Positions 24,113 to 35,899 of a stretch of 64,000 nucleotides of DNA are shown here, piece after piece (positions within the stretch are counted from its first letter, which is position 1; every line of letters begins with the position of its first letter). Where the stretch lies: NCBI GenBank assembly GCA_021613375.1, contig CM038726.1, forward strand, positions 4,683,062 to 4,747,061, given 5' to 3'. This DNA comes from Megaleporinus macrocephalus. Lineage: Eukaryota > Chordata > Actinopteri > Characiformes > Anostomidae. The position numbers and the translations under genes are program-made. The notes below the pieces were generated by a model that made no database searches, was not told the origin of the DNA, and saw only the letters and a program-made list of their open reading frames with translations.

Positions 24113-24329
24113 ATTATAGACTAAGGCTAATGAGGCAGTTTGTGACTAAAATATTGCAATTAGATTAATTAACTGATCTACTGGCATTAGCTTACAAGAT
24201 AATGTTACTGATCCTGGTTCAGTAAGGATTGATTTCTCTTCAGCCCTGCAGTACCATCACCTGATTTAGCTATCTTTCTTTGCTAAAGTAAAAAATGGCT
24301 ACAATGAAATGTAGCATTGCAGTACACAG

Positions 24330-24850
24330 TGGAGTCACATTATTATGACCACTTCCTACTTTGGATGCCTTCAGCACGTCAGTGACAGCGTTATGGTCTG
24401 GGGAATGTTTTGTTGACATTCTCTGGACCTACTAATCCATGTGAAAGACACTCTCAACCCATTTTGGCGATAAATTCGTCCTTGCAGATCACGTACACCA
24501 TACATGCTGATTGTCTTCTGTGGGGTAGATGGGATCTTGCAGCAAGACAATGTGACACGTGGCTAAAATGTTTTACATTGTCTGGAAGAGCTGCCCAAGT
24601 ACTAGCCTGGACCTCTAATTCCCCAGACTTGAACCCAGTCAAGCATCTGTGGGACCACCTGGATGGTTGTTGGCTCTATGGATCCTCCTCCACGCTCCCT
24701 TCAGCAGCTGTGGGATGCACTGCAGTCAGCATGGCTCCAGATACCTGTGACCACCTACCAGGACCTTATTGGGTCTCCCAGTCTGTCTCGCTGCTGTCAG
24801 TGCTGCACCCAGCTGTTACTTGGAATGTTAGATCATAATATTGTGACTCA
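24330..24850 (+). mobile_element. Tc1/mariner transposase remnant (copy A)
   Basis: Fragments of a Tc1-type transposase in several frames. One frame reads SVMVWGMF-like, then LQQDNVTRG (the second catalytic Asp block), and another reads NSPDLNPVKHLWDHL (the block with the third acidic residue). The frame is broken throughout. The near-identical counterpart is at 49823-50343. Both sit just upstream of the PH exon. Confidence 0.65.
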
Positions 24851-25005
24851 ACTGTGAAGTTTACACAGGAGCAATAATGGAAGCGTATGAGCGTCAATCA
24901 GCACACGTTTCAGGTATGCAGGTGGTGATCTCCACCTCCATGTGATGTTGTTGGCCCTATATGCTGTCAATAGTAATATGATTCTTCATTTTTTCACGTT
25001 TCCAG

Positions 25006-25176
25006 CAAGTCATGGGTGAACCTGTTCTGCGTACTTAACAAAGGAGAGATCGGCTTCTACAAGGACGCGAGGAACACCACAACCCCTTACAACGACGAGC
25101 CCCTCCTTAATCTGGCCATCTGCACCTTCGACACCACCAACGGTTACAAGAAGAAAAAGAATGTCTTCATCCTCAG
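25006..25176 (+). CDS. sptbn4: sptbn4 exon: PH domain core
   Basis: 171-bp exon after CGTTTCCAG, ending in CTCAG/GTGCAA (phase 2). It reads SKSWVNLFCVLNKGEIGFYK, then DEPLLNLAICTFDTT and GYKKKKNVFIL. These are the central beta strands of the spectrin PH domain, with the expected W-V-x-L-(Y/F)-C start and a lysine cluster suited to binding phosphoinositides at the membrane. An equal exon sits at 50499-50669 in the duplicated block. Confidence 0.93.
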
Positions 25177-25284
25177 GTGCAACTCACCTTGATATGGCTT
25201 GATAATGTCTGAAGGCTTGCAGTCTGCACTCACTGTCCACTGGACCCTGTCCAGGACCCCCACAGGACCACCACAAAGCAAGTA

Positions 25285-25715
25285 CTATTTGGATGGTGGG
25301 TCATTCTCAGCACTGCAGTGACACTGACATGGTGGTGGTGTGTAAGTGTGTATGTTGTGCTGGTGTGAGTGGATCAGACATAGCAGTGCTGCTGCAGGAG
25401 TGTTTAAACACCTCAGTGTCACTGCTGGACTGAGAATCGTCCACCAACGAAAACTATCCAGATAGCAGTGTCCTGTGGGCGGCGTCCTGTGTCCACTGAT
25501 GAAGAACTAGAGGAACACAAACTGTGCAGCAGCAGATGAGCTACTGTCTCTGACTTTACATCTACAAGGTGGACCAGCAAGTAGTAGGAGTGTCTAATAG
25601 AGTGGACAGTGAGTGGACACAGTGTTTAAAAACTCCAACAGCAGCACTGCTGTGTCTGATTCACTCACACCAGCACCACAGAAGTGTCACTGCAGTGCTG
25701 AGAATCACCCACCTC
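25285..25715. mobile_element. Long-TIR non-autonomous element (copy A)
   Basis: GGTGGGTCATTCTCAGCACT at the left and the complement of AGTGCTGAGAATCACCCACC at the right form long inverted repeats of more than 100 bases, with CACTGCAGTGACAC and GCAGTGCTGCTG blocks in both arms. No ORF. It is a very common type of repeat in ostariophysan fish, by recollection. The counterpart is at about 50778-51208. Confidence 0.55.
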
Positions 25716-25812
25716 CTTATTAGTACCTGCTCTACTGTGGTCCTGTGGGGGTCCTGATCATTAAAGAACAGAGTAATAAAGTATACATAGAATCAGATGA
25801 ACAGTCTGTAAG

Positions 25813-26380
25813 TGGAGGTCCTGTATGGTCAGTGGAGCTGATACAGTGGACAGTGAGTGTAGCTCCTGTATGGTCAGTGGAGCTGATACAGTGGACAGTG
25901 AGTGTAGGTCCTGTATGGTCAGTGGAGCTGATACAGTGGACAGTGAGTGGAGGTCCTGTATGGTCAGTGGAGCTGATACAGTGGACAGTGAGTGTAGGTC
26001 CTGTATGGTCAGTGGAGCTGATACAGTGGACAGTTAATGGAGGTCCTATATGGTCAGTGGAGCTGATACAGTGGACAGTGAGTGGAGGTCCTGTATGGTC
26101 AGTGGAGCTGATACAGTGGACAGTGAGTGTAGGTCCTGTATGGTCAGTGGAGCTGATACAGTGGACAGTGAGTGTAGGTCCTGTATGGTCAGTGGAGCTG
26201 ATACAGTGGACAGTGAGTGTAGTTCCTGTATGGTCAGTGGAGCTGATACAGTGGACAGTGAGTGTAGGTCCTGTATGGTCAGTGGAGCTGATACAGTGGA
26301 CAGTGAGTATAGGTCCTATATGGTCAGTGGAGCTGATACAGTGGACAGTGAGTGGAGGTCCTATATGGTCAGTGGAGCAG
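25813..26380. repeat. 45-bp VNTR, 12 full units (copy A)
   Basis: Unit GGTCCTGTATGGTCAGTGGA GCTGATACAGTGGACAGTGA GTGGA (shown in parts), 12 full and one partial. Because 45 is divisible by three, it produces long meaningless ORFs on both strands. The AGTGGACAGTGAGTGGACAC word also occurs in the neighbouring long-TIR element, a likely source. Confidence 0.9.
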
Positions 26381-26812
26381 TGAGTGTAGACACAAGGAGG
26401 ATGGTAGCAAAAGAGGGTACTTTTGGTACCATGAACATAAGCAGACAAATATTAATTGAATGTCCTAGAGAGAAACCACATTACTCGTTAATAATCATGA
26501 ACTAATGAAAGCCATGCACTTTACTAGCAAGTAAATCCAATTTATTTATGGTGCAATCTTAGTAAGTCAGTTTTGGTACCACCTTATCACCCACCATCAC
26601 TGAACTGCTGGATTTACTGTATTGAAAAATGTCAATTGTTCGACTACATCCAGTAATATAGCACGGCATGTTCAAAACATTGTGTATAACTGTATATCTT
26701 AACCAGATCTGATGACCCCATAAAGATTTTGGGGCTACGCTAACGCTCCAGTAGTAATATCGAGTTGGATTTGTAATAATATGTTGCTGTCTGTCGTTTT
26801 GACCCACCACAG

Positions 26813-26855
26813 GACCGAAACTGAAGGAGACTATATCTTTTTGGCAAAAGACGAG
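26813..26855 (+). CDS. sptbn4: sptbn4 mini-exon: PH domain strand
   Basis: 43-bp exon flanked by CACCACAG and GTGAGT. With the two bases carried over it encodes RTETEGDYIFLAKDE, corresponding to the last beta strand before the C-terminal helix of the PH domain (the human form has a comparable EFLLQAKDE). Phase is 2 in and 0 out, exactly matching 25176 and 28885. It is too short to be an independent ORF and is recognised by splice sites and homology. Confidence 0.9.
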
Positions 26856-26895
26856 GTGAGTTTTGGAACAATGTTTCAATAGAGATCCCATCCAC

Positions 26896-27092
26896 TGTTA
26901 ACCCTGGGGGCAGTCAGGGGGCTGGATGTTGGAGAACGAGCCTTGTGACCGGAAGGTCACCAGTTTGATCCCCTGAACCGACAGGACACGACCCAAGTGC
27001 CCTGGATCAAGACACCAAACCCCCAACTGCTCCCTGGGTACTATGGATAGGACTGCCCACTGCCCACAGGAAGTGTGCTCACTACTGCCCCC
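26896..27092 (+). mobile_element. tRNA-derived SINE-like element (copy A)
   Basis: GGGGGCAGTCAGGGGGCTGG and GGTCACCAGTTTGATCCCC (a B-box-like sequence), followed by a tail domain with CAACTGCTCCCTGGGTACTA and CACTGCCCCCAAAGG-type sequence. In the duplicated block (52030-52350) the element continues with a TG-rich tail of about 120 bases that is missing here. Confidence 0.5.
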
Positions 27093-27324
27093 AAAGGGAA
27101 GAAAATACAAAGCAGAAGAAATACAGTTTATTTCAGTATCAATTTGATTTAATTAGTTTTGTGTTTATACTTTTCTTATTTTAATGTTATTTTGTTTTTT
27201 ATTATTATAGTAGCTTGTTTTACCTCTTGATTTATTTTTGACCTACTTTACTTTTTTATTATTTCTAATCTCTTATCCTCTTTTTATCTTAATTTCTTAC
27301 TAATTAAATCTTAACTTTTGCCTG

Positions 27325-27325
<1 letters not shown>

Positions 27326-27356
<31 letters not shown>
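27326..27356. repeat. TTA microsatellite (copy A)
   Basis: About ten ATT units. The counterpart at 52558-52602 is longer by about five units. Confidence 0.85.
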
Positions 27357-27357
<1 letters not shown>

Positions 27358-28043
27358 TCTATGTTTATATTCACTGTTATTTTTAAATATTCATTGAAGG
27401 TGTATTAGCTATTTTCTTCTCTGTTGTTTATTTATTTATAATGATTAAATTTTTTAGTTTATTTGTCATGTCAATCCCTGTTCTTGTAAATGCTCGGCTA
27501 CATTGAAAATGAGGGTTAGTGGGGGGTTTGTGTACCAATTTGTGTATTTGTGCATGTTCTCTGAAAGTTCCACCTGAAGCAGTACCGCCAGAGATCGCTG
27601 GGGCAGTACAGCTGAGCGAGGCACGACCACAGCCTGTAGTCTATAGTCACAACAAGAGAGCATGAACAGAATCAGGCCATTTCTGCTACTGTGCCTTTAA
27701 GGCTGATATGCAAATGAGCTCGGTTCTGATTGGCTGTGCCTCAGTCTGAAGGCACTCAAAAAGTATCTAAACACTTCTTGCACCATAAATATGCTGTGCT
27801 ATACTGGTGTACACTGAACGGCTGGGTATATGTAAATAAGTCCTTGTGACATCACAAAAATAGTGAATTAGAAATAAGGTTGTCTTTCCAGCTTCGTTTA
27901 CATATATAGACTGGCAAGTGACCGATACACACCCAGATGGACTGGGCAGGGACGGATACATTTTGAAACAATGTTACAATGTTATTTTTCCGGTGCTATA
28001 CAGGTGTACGCTGGATAGCTGGATGTATGTAAATGAGTCTATA

Positions 28044-28555
28044 CACTACCGCTCAAAAGTTTGGGATCACAGTGAAATGTTCTTGTTTTAATGGAGTATC
28101 TTCTTCCTTAACACAACAATGGACTGACGGGTCTCTAAAGAAAGTTGTTTCTTTCTGGTCATTTTGAGCCGGTCAGCAAGCCATCAACTGCTGATCTTCA
28201 GATACTAAACTAACCTAGAATGTTGTTCCCTTTTATACTCACTTATTAGTAGAATGTTTTTCAGCTGTGCATCACAGTTGATCAAGAGTGTCCTAACAAC
28301 CAATTAGTCCAATAACATCCTTAACTTGGATTGGCGGCCGTACCAGGAGATTTAGACAGAGGACTGAGAATTACTGATAATAGAACTATATGTAAAATAA
28401 GCATCTATACAAAAATAGACTTTAATACAAACATTTTTATTCTTTAAAAATCATCTGATACACTTACATTAATTGTGAAATGGACAATATTGTTTGTGAA
28501 TTTCATGAAAAATGCATGAAATTCTAAAGTGATCCTAAACTTTTGGGCGGTAGTG
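28044..28555. mobile_element. 512-bp TIR MITE, Tc1/mariner-like (copy A)
   Basis: Ends CACTACCGCTCAAAAGTTTG and CAAACTTTTGGGCGGTAGTG-like are inverted repeats of nearly 30 bases, flanked by TA on both sides. This is the typical target site of Tc1/mariner elements. Non-coding. It is present in the intron before the last sptbn4 exon. The counterpart is at 53278-53792, and a third copy, inverted and interrupted, is at 38173-39176. Confidence 0.75.
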
Positions 28556-28884
28556 TATATATAGACTGCAAAGTGACCTACACACCCAGATGGACTGGGC
28601 AGGGACGAATACATTCAGAAACAACGTTCCAATGTTATTTTTCTGGTTTTCCCTGAAATGGGCTCTTTAAAATGGTCAGCAGCTTCCAACCTTTTGCACT
28701 GTTTGTCCATGGCATTCATTTTAAAGCACTTAGTAAAGCAGCTAATGTCCCAAACCAGTACAGACCAGTACAGTACGAGCCTAAATACTTCCAGTATCAG
28801 TCACGCTGCCCGTATGTCCTGAAAACCTCAAGCTGATCTGAGATCGTCGGGCATTTTTTCTTTACTCTCTGTTTTTTTTCCCAG

Positions 28885-29307
28885 GAGGATCTAAAACGCT
28901 GGGTGAGCAGCATCAACGCCAGCCTGAGCGAGATCGAGGAAATCTGCAAGTGGGAGAAACCAACTACCTCCTCCACCGACCCCGACAAATCCGAACGCAA
29001 GGAGCGCTCGGAGGGGGCGGAGCCGTCGGAGAAGAGCGAGAAGTCGGAGCGCTCGGACAAGGGAGAGGCGTCGGAGAAGAGCTCGGAAAAGAGGGACACG
29101 TCAGAGCGGGAGCGGGAGCGCGCCGAGAGGCGGGAAAGGGAGCGGGGCGAGAGAGGCGAGAGAGGAGAGAGGGGACAGAGAGAAAGAGAGCGAGGGGAGC
29201 GAGCGGAGCGAGAGCGAGGAGACAGAGAACGAGAACGAGGGAGGGAAAGAGAAGAGAGAGGAGATCGGGGTTCCAGGGCTTCCAGCACCTCGGGCAAGAG
29301 CAAATGA
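28885..29307 (+). CDS. sptbn4: sptbn4 terminal exon: PH C-terminal helix and long charged tail
   Basis: Begins after TTTTCCCAG with EDLKRWVSSINASLSEIEE, the C-terminal helix of the PH domain, with its invariant Trp. Then come KWEKPTTSSTD (PTTSSTD is shared with mammalian SPTBN4) and about 105 residues made almost only of Glu, Arg, Ser, Lys, Gly and Asp. Typical pieces are SEKSEKSERS, ERERERAERR, GERGERGERG and a final SRASSTSGKSK. The stop TGA is at 29305-29307. From memory, the mammalian protein ends soon after PTTSSTD, so this tail is a large extension. The encoding DNA is a purine-rich, GC-rich imperfect repeat. The duplicate at 54122 is frameshifted. Confidence 0.9.
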   Translation, partial: EDLKRWVSSINASLSEIEEICKWEKPTTSSTDPDKSERKERSEGAEPSEKSEKSERSDKGEASEKSSEKRDTSERERERAERRERERGERGERGERGQRERERGERAERERGDRERERGREREERGDRGSRASSTSGKSK

Positions 29308-29975
29308 TCCGCCGGGCTCGTCCGTCTTCTTCAAACCTTTATTTATCCATCCATCTGTTCATCCGTCCACGGAGAGAAAGGAAGAGAGGGAAGGGAGACT
29401 CGCTCGTGCGCTCTTTCTTTGTTTTGAGCCGCCGCTGTCGGGCCGGGACGCCGCTCGCAGACTGCGTGTAGACGTACATGTGTCTGTATTCGATTGGCCC
29501 AAAGAGAGAACCTACAGCCCGGGATCACAAGCCGGCCTCAAACAGAGTCCCATTGGATGAGAACCTGTCGGTTGGTCCTGCTTTGCTACAGTGACGGAGG
29601 AGGAGGTTGAAGAACGGAGATGAAAAAACACCCCCCCAGATATTTAGAAAGCCTTTAAATGAAGCAATATAATGTAGATGATTTACAGTATTATATTAGG
29701 GAAATTTGTGTGAACCGCCCGTCTCGGTGGGGTCTTCAAATACAGCGGCACGTCCTCTGGTGGGGCTCCAGTGGATAGCTTGTGACCAATGCTGGCCCGA
29801 ACAGCGCGAATACCCGAGTGTTCTTTCGTGGTGTTGGCTGTAGCTTATTTAGCATTTAAAGGCTGTTATTGTTTAATAGTAGCTTCAACTTGGATTCATA
29901 ACATTTTTAGTACATTTCAAGAAAGTAGTGATGTTTAATATATAGAAAATATAAAATAAACAATTTATGGCCAGT
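29308..29975 (+). other. sptbn4 3' UTR with candidate poly(A) signal
   Basis: Sequence following the stop codon. It is GC-rich at first and then AT-rich. The first canonical AATAAA on the + strand is at 29955-29960, inside AT-rich DNA, and is the simplest choice for the mRNA end. The real 3' UTR could be longer, since neural spectrin mRNAs often have long UTRs. No transcript evidence is available here. Confidence 0.5.
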
Positions 29976-29979
29976 TTAT

Positions 29980-32900
29980 TTAAATGTATCATGGAACCAT
30001 GTCACCTTAGATTCCACTGCTTTCCACTTGGCCATTGAATCTGAAAGACCAACGACGCCAGTCTAAAGGGGGTGAGTTACTGCATTTGATTGACAGCGAT
30101 TTTAGAGAACACAACATTTTGAAACCAACTCATATATAATATGTTTTAATAGTTATTTTCCGAGTACCGTACAGCTTCAAATCTTCTGCTGGTGACTAAA
30201 GAGATATTGTTGATTGTCCAGCTGATGACCCATGTTAAATTGCACTGTGTATGTTATGGGGATTGGCTCCCTCTTTGGTGGAAACGTGTAATAGCATGCG
30301 GTGTCTAACATGAGTTGTACTTCAGCTCCTTCCCTGAGGGGATGAAGTTGACAATTGAAAGAGAATTCAAAGAGAACTCAGTCAAAACCTGCTGAAGGAC
30401 GCATCTTCTGAGGATGTGAGTGAATCAGCTGTTACTGTCAGTTTGTCTTCATCAGTATAAGTAGGTTTTGCCACTGAGACCTAAACATTGAGCCAGACCG
30501 TCGTTTATTTAGCATGTGCGTGTGACGCTAATGTGGAAACAGTCTACAAAAATTCGACCCAATGCCTGTTATTATTCTTCGGACTCAATTGTGTACACTG
30601 TAATTTATATAGTGTAGCTTAAATACGCTGTGAAGTACTTCAGTAATTCAATAACAATCAAATATGTGAGCTTGAGTCGTGTGAATTTAGAAGGTGACTC
30701 AAAGTGAAGGTCAGATAGACTCTGTCTATTATAGATATAAATAGATATGTTTTCCTTCTGGACTTTCACTTATGGCATCAGTGAGATTCGCCAACACAGT
30801 CTTCCAGTGTTGGGGTGAACACATGGACAGCTGTGCCACCCTGAAATTACTCCAGTTTCTGTATCCATAAGAGCTTAACACAGTAAAACTATTGCTTTTT
30901 CTTTCTAAATAGTGCTTTAAATGATCAGTACTCAGTGCAACATTTGCAATAAGAGGCTGATACATACATATCTGTATGTATATCATATCTACCCAAGCAC
31001 TTAGTTTGGTGGACTGATTTCTTCTATCTGTATATCAGCTAATATATAGTATTAATACATAACCGCTGCCTATTGAGTATGTTTTAAACATGAGTTTTTA
31101 AATATGAGAATTCACCTGTAAAATGCGGTTCGGGCCAGCCCTGGTCACAACATCGTTGTTGAGCTTTGGAGCAAATGGGATCATCCAAGCAGATACGCTA
31201 ACGAGGCTAAATAAACCAGCAGGGCAACAAGAGCCAGCAGTTAGCATATGAACTTTTTCTTTTCAAGTGACACGAGCTGAACCATGTTCGGCATATAAAA
31301 AGTGTAACCACATAAGCAGGCCTATTCATTAAACCCCTGCCCCATTTCCGTCATCTAAAAACGATGTGAAGTCCTATCCACTAAAAAGAAACAGTAATAA
31401 TGTAGAACAGGCACCAAGTTAATAGCTGCATTCTCAGCTATTGTATTCCATAGGCAATTGCAACACATCCAGGTATTTGTGTGAGAAGGAACGAGACGAG
31501 GCTGTGTAGGACAATGCTGCTCTTGGACATGATATCTTTATGTTCATCCATTAAATTGTACAATGATTAGTAAATATTTAAAAAAACATTGGAGGTGAAA
31601 TTGTCATTCTATTATATATATATTTGTATGAATATATATATATATACTATTTACCAGATTCACTTCTATGAGCTGCAGTGAATAACGATAAATCATTTTT
31701 ATTAATCAACTGAACTGAAAAGTAGTACTCGTTTAAATTAATACTGGCTAAAGTGGTTTATGACTTCTGAGTGGTAAACATGCATCACAGTAGCCTTTGT
31801 AGACCCACCGTGTGCACTCACAGCTCTTGACCTTTTTGTTTTGGCTGGGTAAGTGGAAAGTAGACAAAACATCCACACCACTCACCAGAGTTTCTGTTTC
31901 TAAGCGTAGACGCTCTCCCATCTCTGTGGACTGTGAGAGTCAGGACGAGTATAAGACTCAGCGGTTTTGGAAAGGAGAGTCTAAACTGGGCCATTTATAA
32001 AGATTCCTTCTTAATGCACTATGCTTGGTGAGGTCAAGCTTTGTGGGCTTCCCTCCTTCTTTTCTTTTCTTTTTCTTGTCTTCCAGGTTTTTCTGTACAT
32101 TCAAGCATTTAGCGTTTCCAGTTTTAGTACAAAGACCCTCATTTCTCGCCCCAGAGTAAGAAAAAGAGCGAGCATGTAGTCGCTAACGATAGCTTTTTAC
32201 TACCTAGCTAGTTTTGCTAGCGTCGTGTGCTCAAGATGGACTGTCGTGGACACTCGACAAGCATGGACTCAAGGAATTTGGGTGGGTTTCAAATCTTTGT
32301 TAGCGGCAGATTTTAGTCCAAAAGCTTAACAAGTTGCCTCCAGACGCAAATTCTAATTCCGAGACTTCGTAATAGGTAGTGCCGCTGTCGGAACAAAACC
32401 CTGCATCTCTACAAGTTTGAAACAAAAGAACAAAAAAAAGAGATTCGAGATTTTTCTCAAGAGTAATGATAAAAATCAAATGAAGCAGAAAATATATAAT
32501 CTCTGTCCAAAGATAAAGAATATTTACAGGAGAAGGTAACATCCTACTTTTCTTTTAATTTAAGTTAATGGAACCAGAATTTGGGACAAGCTATTTTGAA
32601 GCATTTCTATTGGTCCAATGACCAATGGACCAAATTTGACCAAAACGGAGATAAATGTTTTTCTTCGGACAGCGACAACAGTAAACCAACTGGTGCTATA
32701 ACGGCTGTAGAGGGCAGCGTTGAGCTTGTTTCTATCTTCATTTAGAGAAATTAGCTAATCAGCCAGTGTGGCTATTCTAGACAGTTAATCGCCAGCTAAG
32801 ATTTCATGACTGTGACAGTCCTGGTAGGAGATACAGTAGAAGGTTTGGAACAGGAGAGAAAAAGGGGTAAAGAGCGAGTGAGAGAAAGAGAGAGAGAGAC

Positions 32901-34830
32901 CGACAGGCCACCTGCTTTCCCAAATGTGGTATCCCATTGTTTAATCCATCAGCATTTACTTCAAGTGCACTTCACCCAAGTGCACTCCAAACATGCAGAC
33001 ATTACCCAAAGCTCCTGGTGTACATGTGTCTGGTTAGATTAGGGTTGGGGTTTGTTTGTGTTTTGTTGGAGGACGAGGGGGATCCCAGATCAGCACACTG
33101 TAAAAGATTGGGTCAATTGGGTCAATTGTGCCCAGAATCCTTTGGGTGATTATTCAAACCTCCCCCCCCACTTCTGTTCTACATGCCTTTCCTGATCAGT
33201 TGCGTCCCACATGTAAAACCCCCTCAGAGATCCTGACACTCTTTGTTTTTCCTGAAAGATCTTCCTTGAAGGTCGTCAACAAAAAGCACAATGTTCACCC
33301 CGAAAGCCATCACGTTCCCCGCAGTCCTCTTGTGGAGCTGCCGTTTGGAAACTCTAGACGGTTTCTGATGGACCTCGAGCTTCTACCCTGATGGACAGAC
33401 AGTTTGCTGAGAATTTTTGAGCCAGGCATTTTTGTCATCAGCAAACCCTGTTGTCGTCACTGAGCTTGACCTCACCGCCTTCAACACATTTGTATTTTCT
33501 GTTCGATGTATTAACTGTTGAAAAAAAAAGAAGACGCCACCCTGGGATTTCCGTGGCTAACGGACGTACGCCCAGACCCCCTCAAACCGAGCTCGTGGAC
33601 AGTGGAGAGCGGACGGGGCCTCATCTGATCAAGTAAACCATTTCTCACAAGGAACGTAGAAGAAAAACCACTAATACGTTGCATGAATGAGAACATAGAG
33701 GAGATTTCTATGCAACAGCTGTGCATGTTTATCCAAAGGGGTTCAACCCCCCAGCCAAAAGACTGGGCTTGAGTGATAATGATGATGATGATGATGATGA
33801 TGATGATAATGAGGAAGGGTAATGCAGGTAATGTGTATTAACTGAGATGTGTCATTAAACATTATGTACTGGTATCCTCCTGGGCTCATTACAGGTTGTA
33901 TATATCAACACATTGTTGGGTCTTTATTTCGATCACTGAAAAACAACTGTATATTGAGACATACTGTATAGTATTTTTATAAATAAGTACTTGTGTTTGC
34001 TTAATGGATGTAGTCATAACGCACATTAATAATGGAAACCAACAATGGCATAGAATTAGCATGGACGTAAGTGACGTGTCCCCACCAATATCCAGCGATT
34101 ATTCAATTATTCCGATCAATAATTTGATCCCCTCCAAAAAAACCCAGATCTGACAACGTCTCATTAACCTAGAAGTGCAGAAAGGGTTAAATCACGTTCT
34201 CTACTCAAGTCTTTCCTCCCCTTAACACATATGGCCAGTGTGATTGGCTGTGCTGTTGTCATGTGAGCGCCAAACTTTCCAGTCATATGAGACTCACTGT
34301 ACAAGACTCAGGTGCAATGTGGGTGACACATGGGTGTGAAAAGCGAGTGAGGATGGCAGCGAAAAAGAAGGGGGGTAGATTCATAGGTCTCCACTAGTGT
34401 CAAGAGCAAATCTATGTCCTTGGAAACCAATCTTATTGACCCAAGCCTGCATTTTACGGGCTGGTTGCATGGCTATTTCTCGACTTCTTGACACATATCG
34501 TAGAAGTGTCTTTCAGCACTGGACTTTATATGTCAATTTTCATTGAGATCATTGAGATTTAGCAGTCCGAATAAATAATAAATGACAGATAAACAACATG
34601 AACATAGCCAAATTAGTAGAATTACCATCAAAATGTAGTAGAATTACCATCAAAAGTCTTGTATTTTAAGCCTACTAATAATTTCTGTCTGAACTGACAG
34701 CTTTGCAAAAAAGAAAAATCATAAATATACCAAACTTCTTATTGCATATCATATTTGGCTAGTTGAGCATCTACTGGAAATAATAGTTTATTAGCAATGT
34801 AATGTGATAAAACTGGGCTGATGTGATAGA
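29980..34830. other. Intergenic stretch downstream of sptbn4, mostly unassigned
   Basis: AT-rich, with short unconvincing ORFs only. Identified inside are a TA-rich microsatellite at about 31610-31650, a MITE-like element at 32502-32683, a GA-rich run at about 32855-32900 and a GAT microsatellite at 33777-33810. It could be part of a long sptbn4 3' UTR or simple intergenic DNA. I see no supported gene. Confidence 0.5.
32502..32683. mobile_element. MITE-like element with CACTGTC termini (member 4)
   Basis: CTCTGTCCAAAGATAAAGAA at the left and TTTTTCTTCGGACAGCGA at the right. The interior has GGAACCAGAATTTGGGACAA and ATTTCTATTGGTCC. The counterpart is at about 57823-58005. Confidence 0.5.
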
Positions 34831-35890
34831 ATGTTCTGGTTTTAGTTAGTACTCTAGCAGCAGCATTCTGAATTTTTTTCAGGTTCCTGCTGGAGCATCA
34901 TGACAACAATGTATTACGGTAATCTAGCCTTGAGGTTCTAAATCCATTAATTAATCGTTTCAGCTTCATGTATGGATAACACACTTCTTAACTTTGAAAT
35001 GTTTTGCAGGTGAAGAAACGCTGTCCTTGTAATGTTACCTATGTGTTGGTTAAATGTCAGATCTGAATCAGTTGTCACACCAAGAATTTTAGCTACTGAA
35101 CCAGGAACTACAGTCTACAAGGTTCAACATTAAATCTGAACATGTAGTCCGAGCAGCCTTTGGACTGAGGAGGAGAACTTCTGTTTTATCTGGGTTTAAA
35201 AGAAAGTTCTGAAGCATCCAAAGTTTAATATCTTTTACACAATCTTATTTAATTTGGATTTATCTTCTGGTTTGGCTGATATGTACAGCTGTGTATCATC
35301 AGCATACCAGTGAAAACTGATTCCATGTCTATTTATAACTGAGCCTAATGGCAACGTGTATAATGTGAATAACAGAGGACCTAAAACAGAGCCTTGTGGA
35401 ACTCCATATTTCACTCTGGTATAATTAGATGATTCATTATCTAATCGTATGAACTGAAACCGGTCAGTGAGGTAGGATGTGAACCAGGATAATGCTATTC
35501 CTGTGATTTCAACCATGTTTTCTAATCTGTCTGAGAGAATAACGTGATCTATAGTGTCAAAACCTGCACTTAGATCAAGTGGTACCAGTAGAGATACACT
35601 GGCCTGATCAGATGCAAGAAGGAGATCATTTGTTATTCTAACAAGAGCAGTCTCTGTGCTGTGTTTGGGCCTAAAACCAGATTGAATTTTTTCATATATG
35701 TTGTTCTTATGTCTACAGCTTTTACTAAGATCTTGGAAATAAATGGTAAGTTGAAAATAGGTCTATAGCTTGGCAATTCGCTGGGATCAAGATTTGGTTT
35801 ATTTATCAGAGGTTTAATAATTGCTAGCTTGAATGCTTTGGGTACATGACCCAGGCTAAAAGAAGAATTTATTATTGTTAAAATTGGGAA
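34830..35890 (-). mobile_element. Rex1/L2-like LINE fragment (copy A)
   Basis: The - strand reads the RT core: LDLSAGFDTIDHVILSDRLE, GIALSWFTSYLTDRFQFIRL, YGVPQGSVLGPLLFTLYTLP and WYADDTQLYIS (YADD catalytic motif), and further on LINGFRTSRLDYRN. A 2-bp insertion (near 35655) and other small changes break the frame in this copy. Endonuclease and 5' parts are absent. A degenerate Tc1 fragment adjoins its 5' side. Confidence 0.75.
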
Positions 35891-35899
35891 AAGAGATTC

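Noticed and set aside
25813..26380. Possible CRISPR-like array
   Set aside because: The units are contiguous tandem repeats with no spacers, in a vertebrate intron.
25732..26448. Long repetitive ORFs on both strands across the VNTR
   Set aside because: A 45-bp repeat is a multiple of three, so open frames repeat by arithmetic. They are intronic in sptbn4 and of simple composition.
28797..29303. - strand Ser/Arg/Leu-rich ORF of 168 codons
   Set aside because: Antisense shadow of the Glu/Arg-rich sptbn4 terminal exon, whose + strand frame joins upstream exons in phase.
32806..33391. ORFs downstream of sptbn4, and the 200-codon version at 58123-58725
   Set aside because: Low-complexity Arg/Glu start and a frame that differs between copies because of indels. 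No domain or conservation visible.
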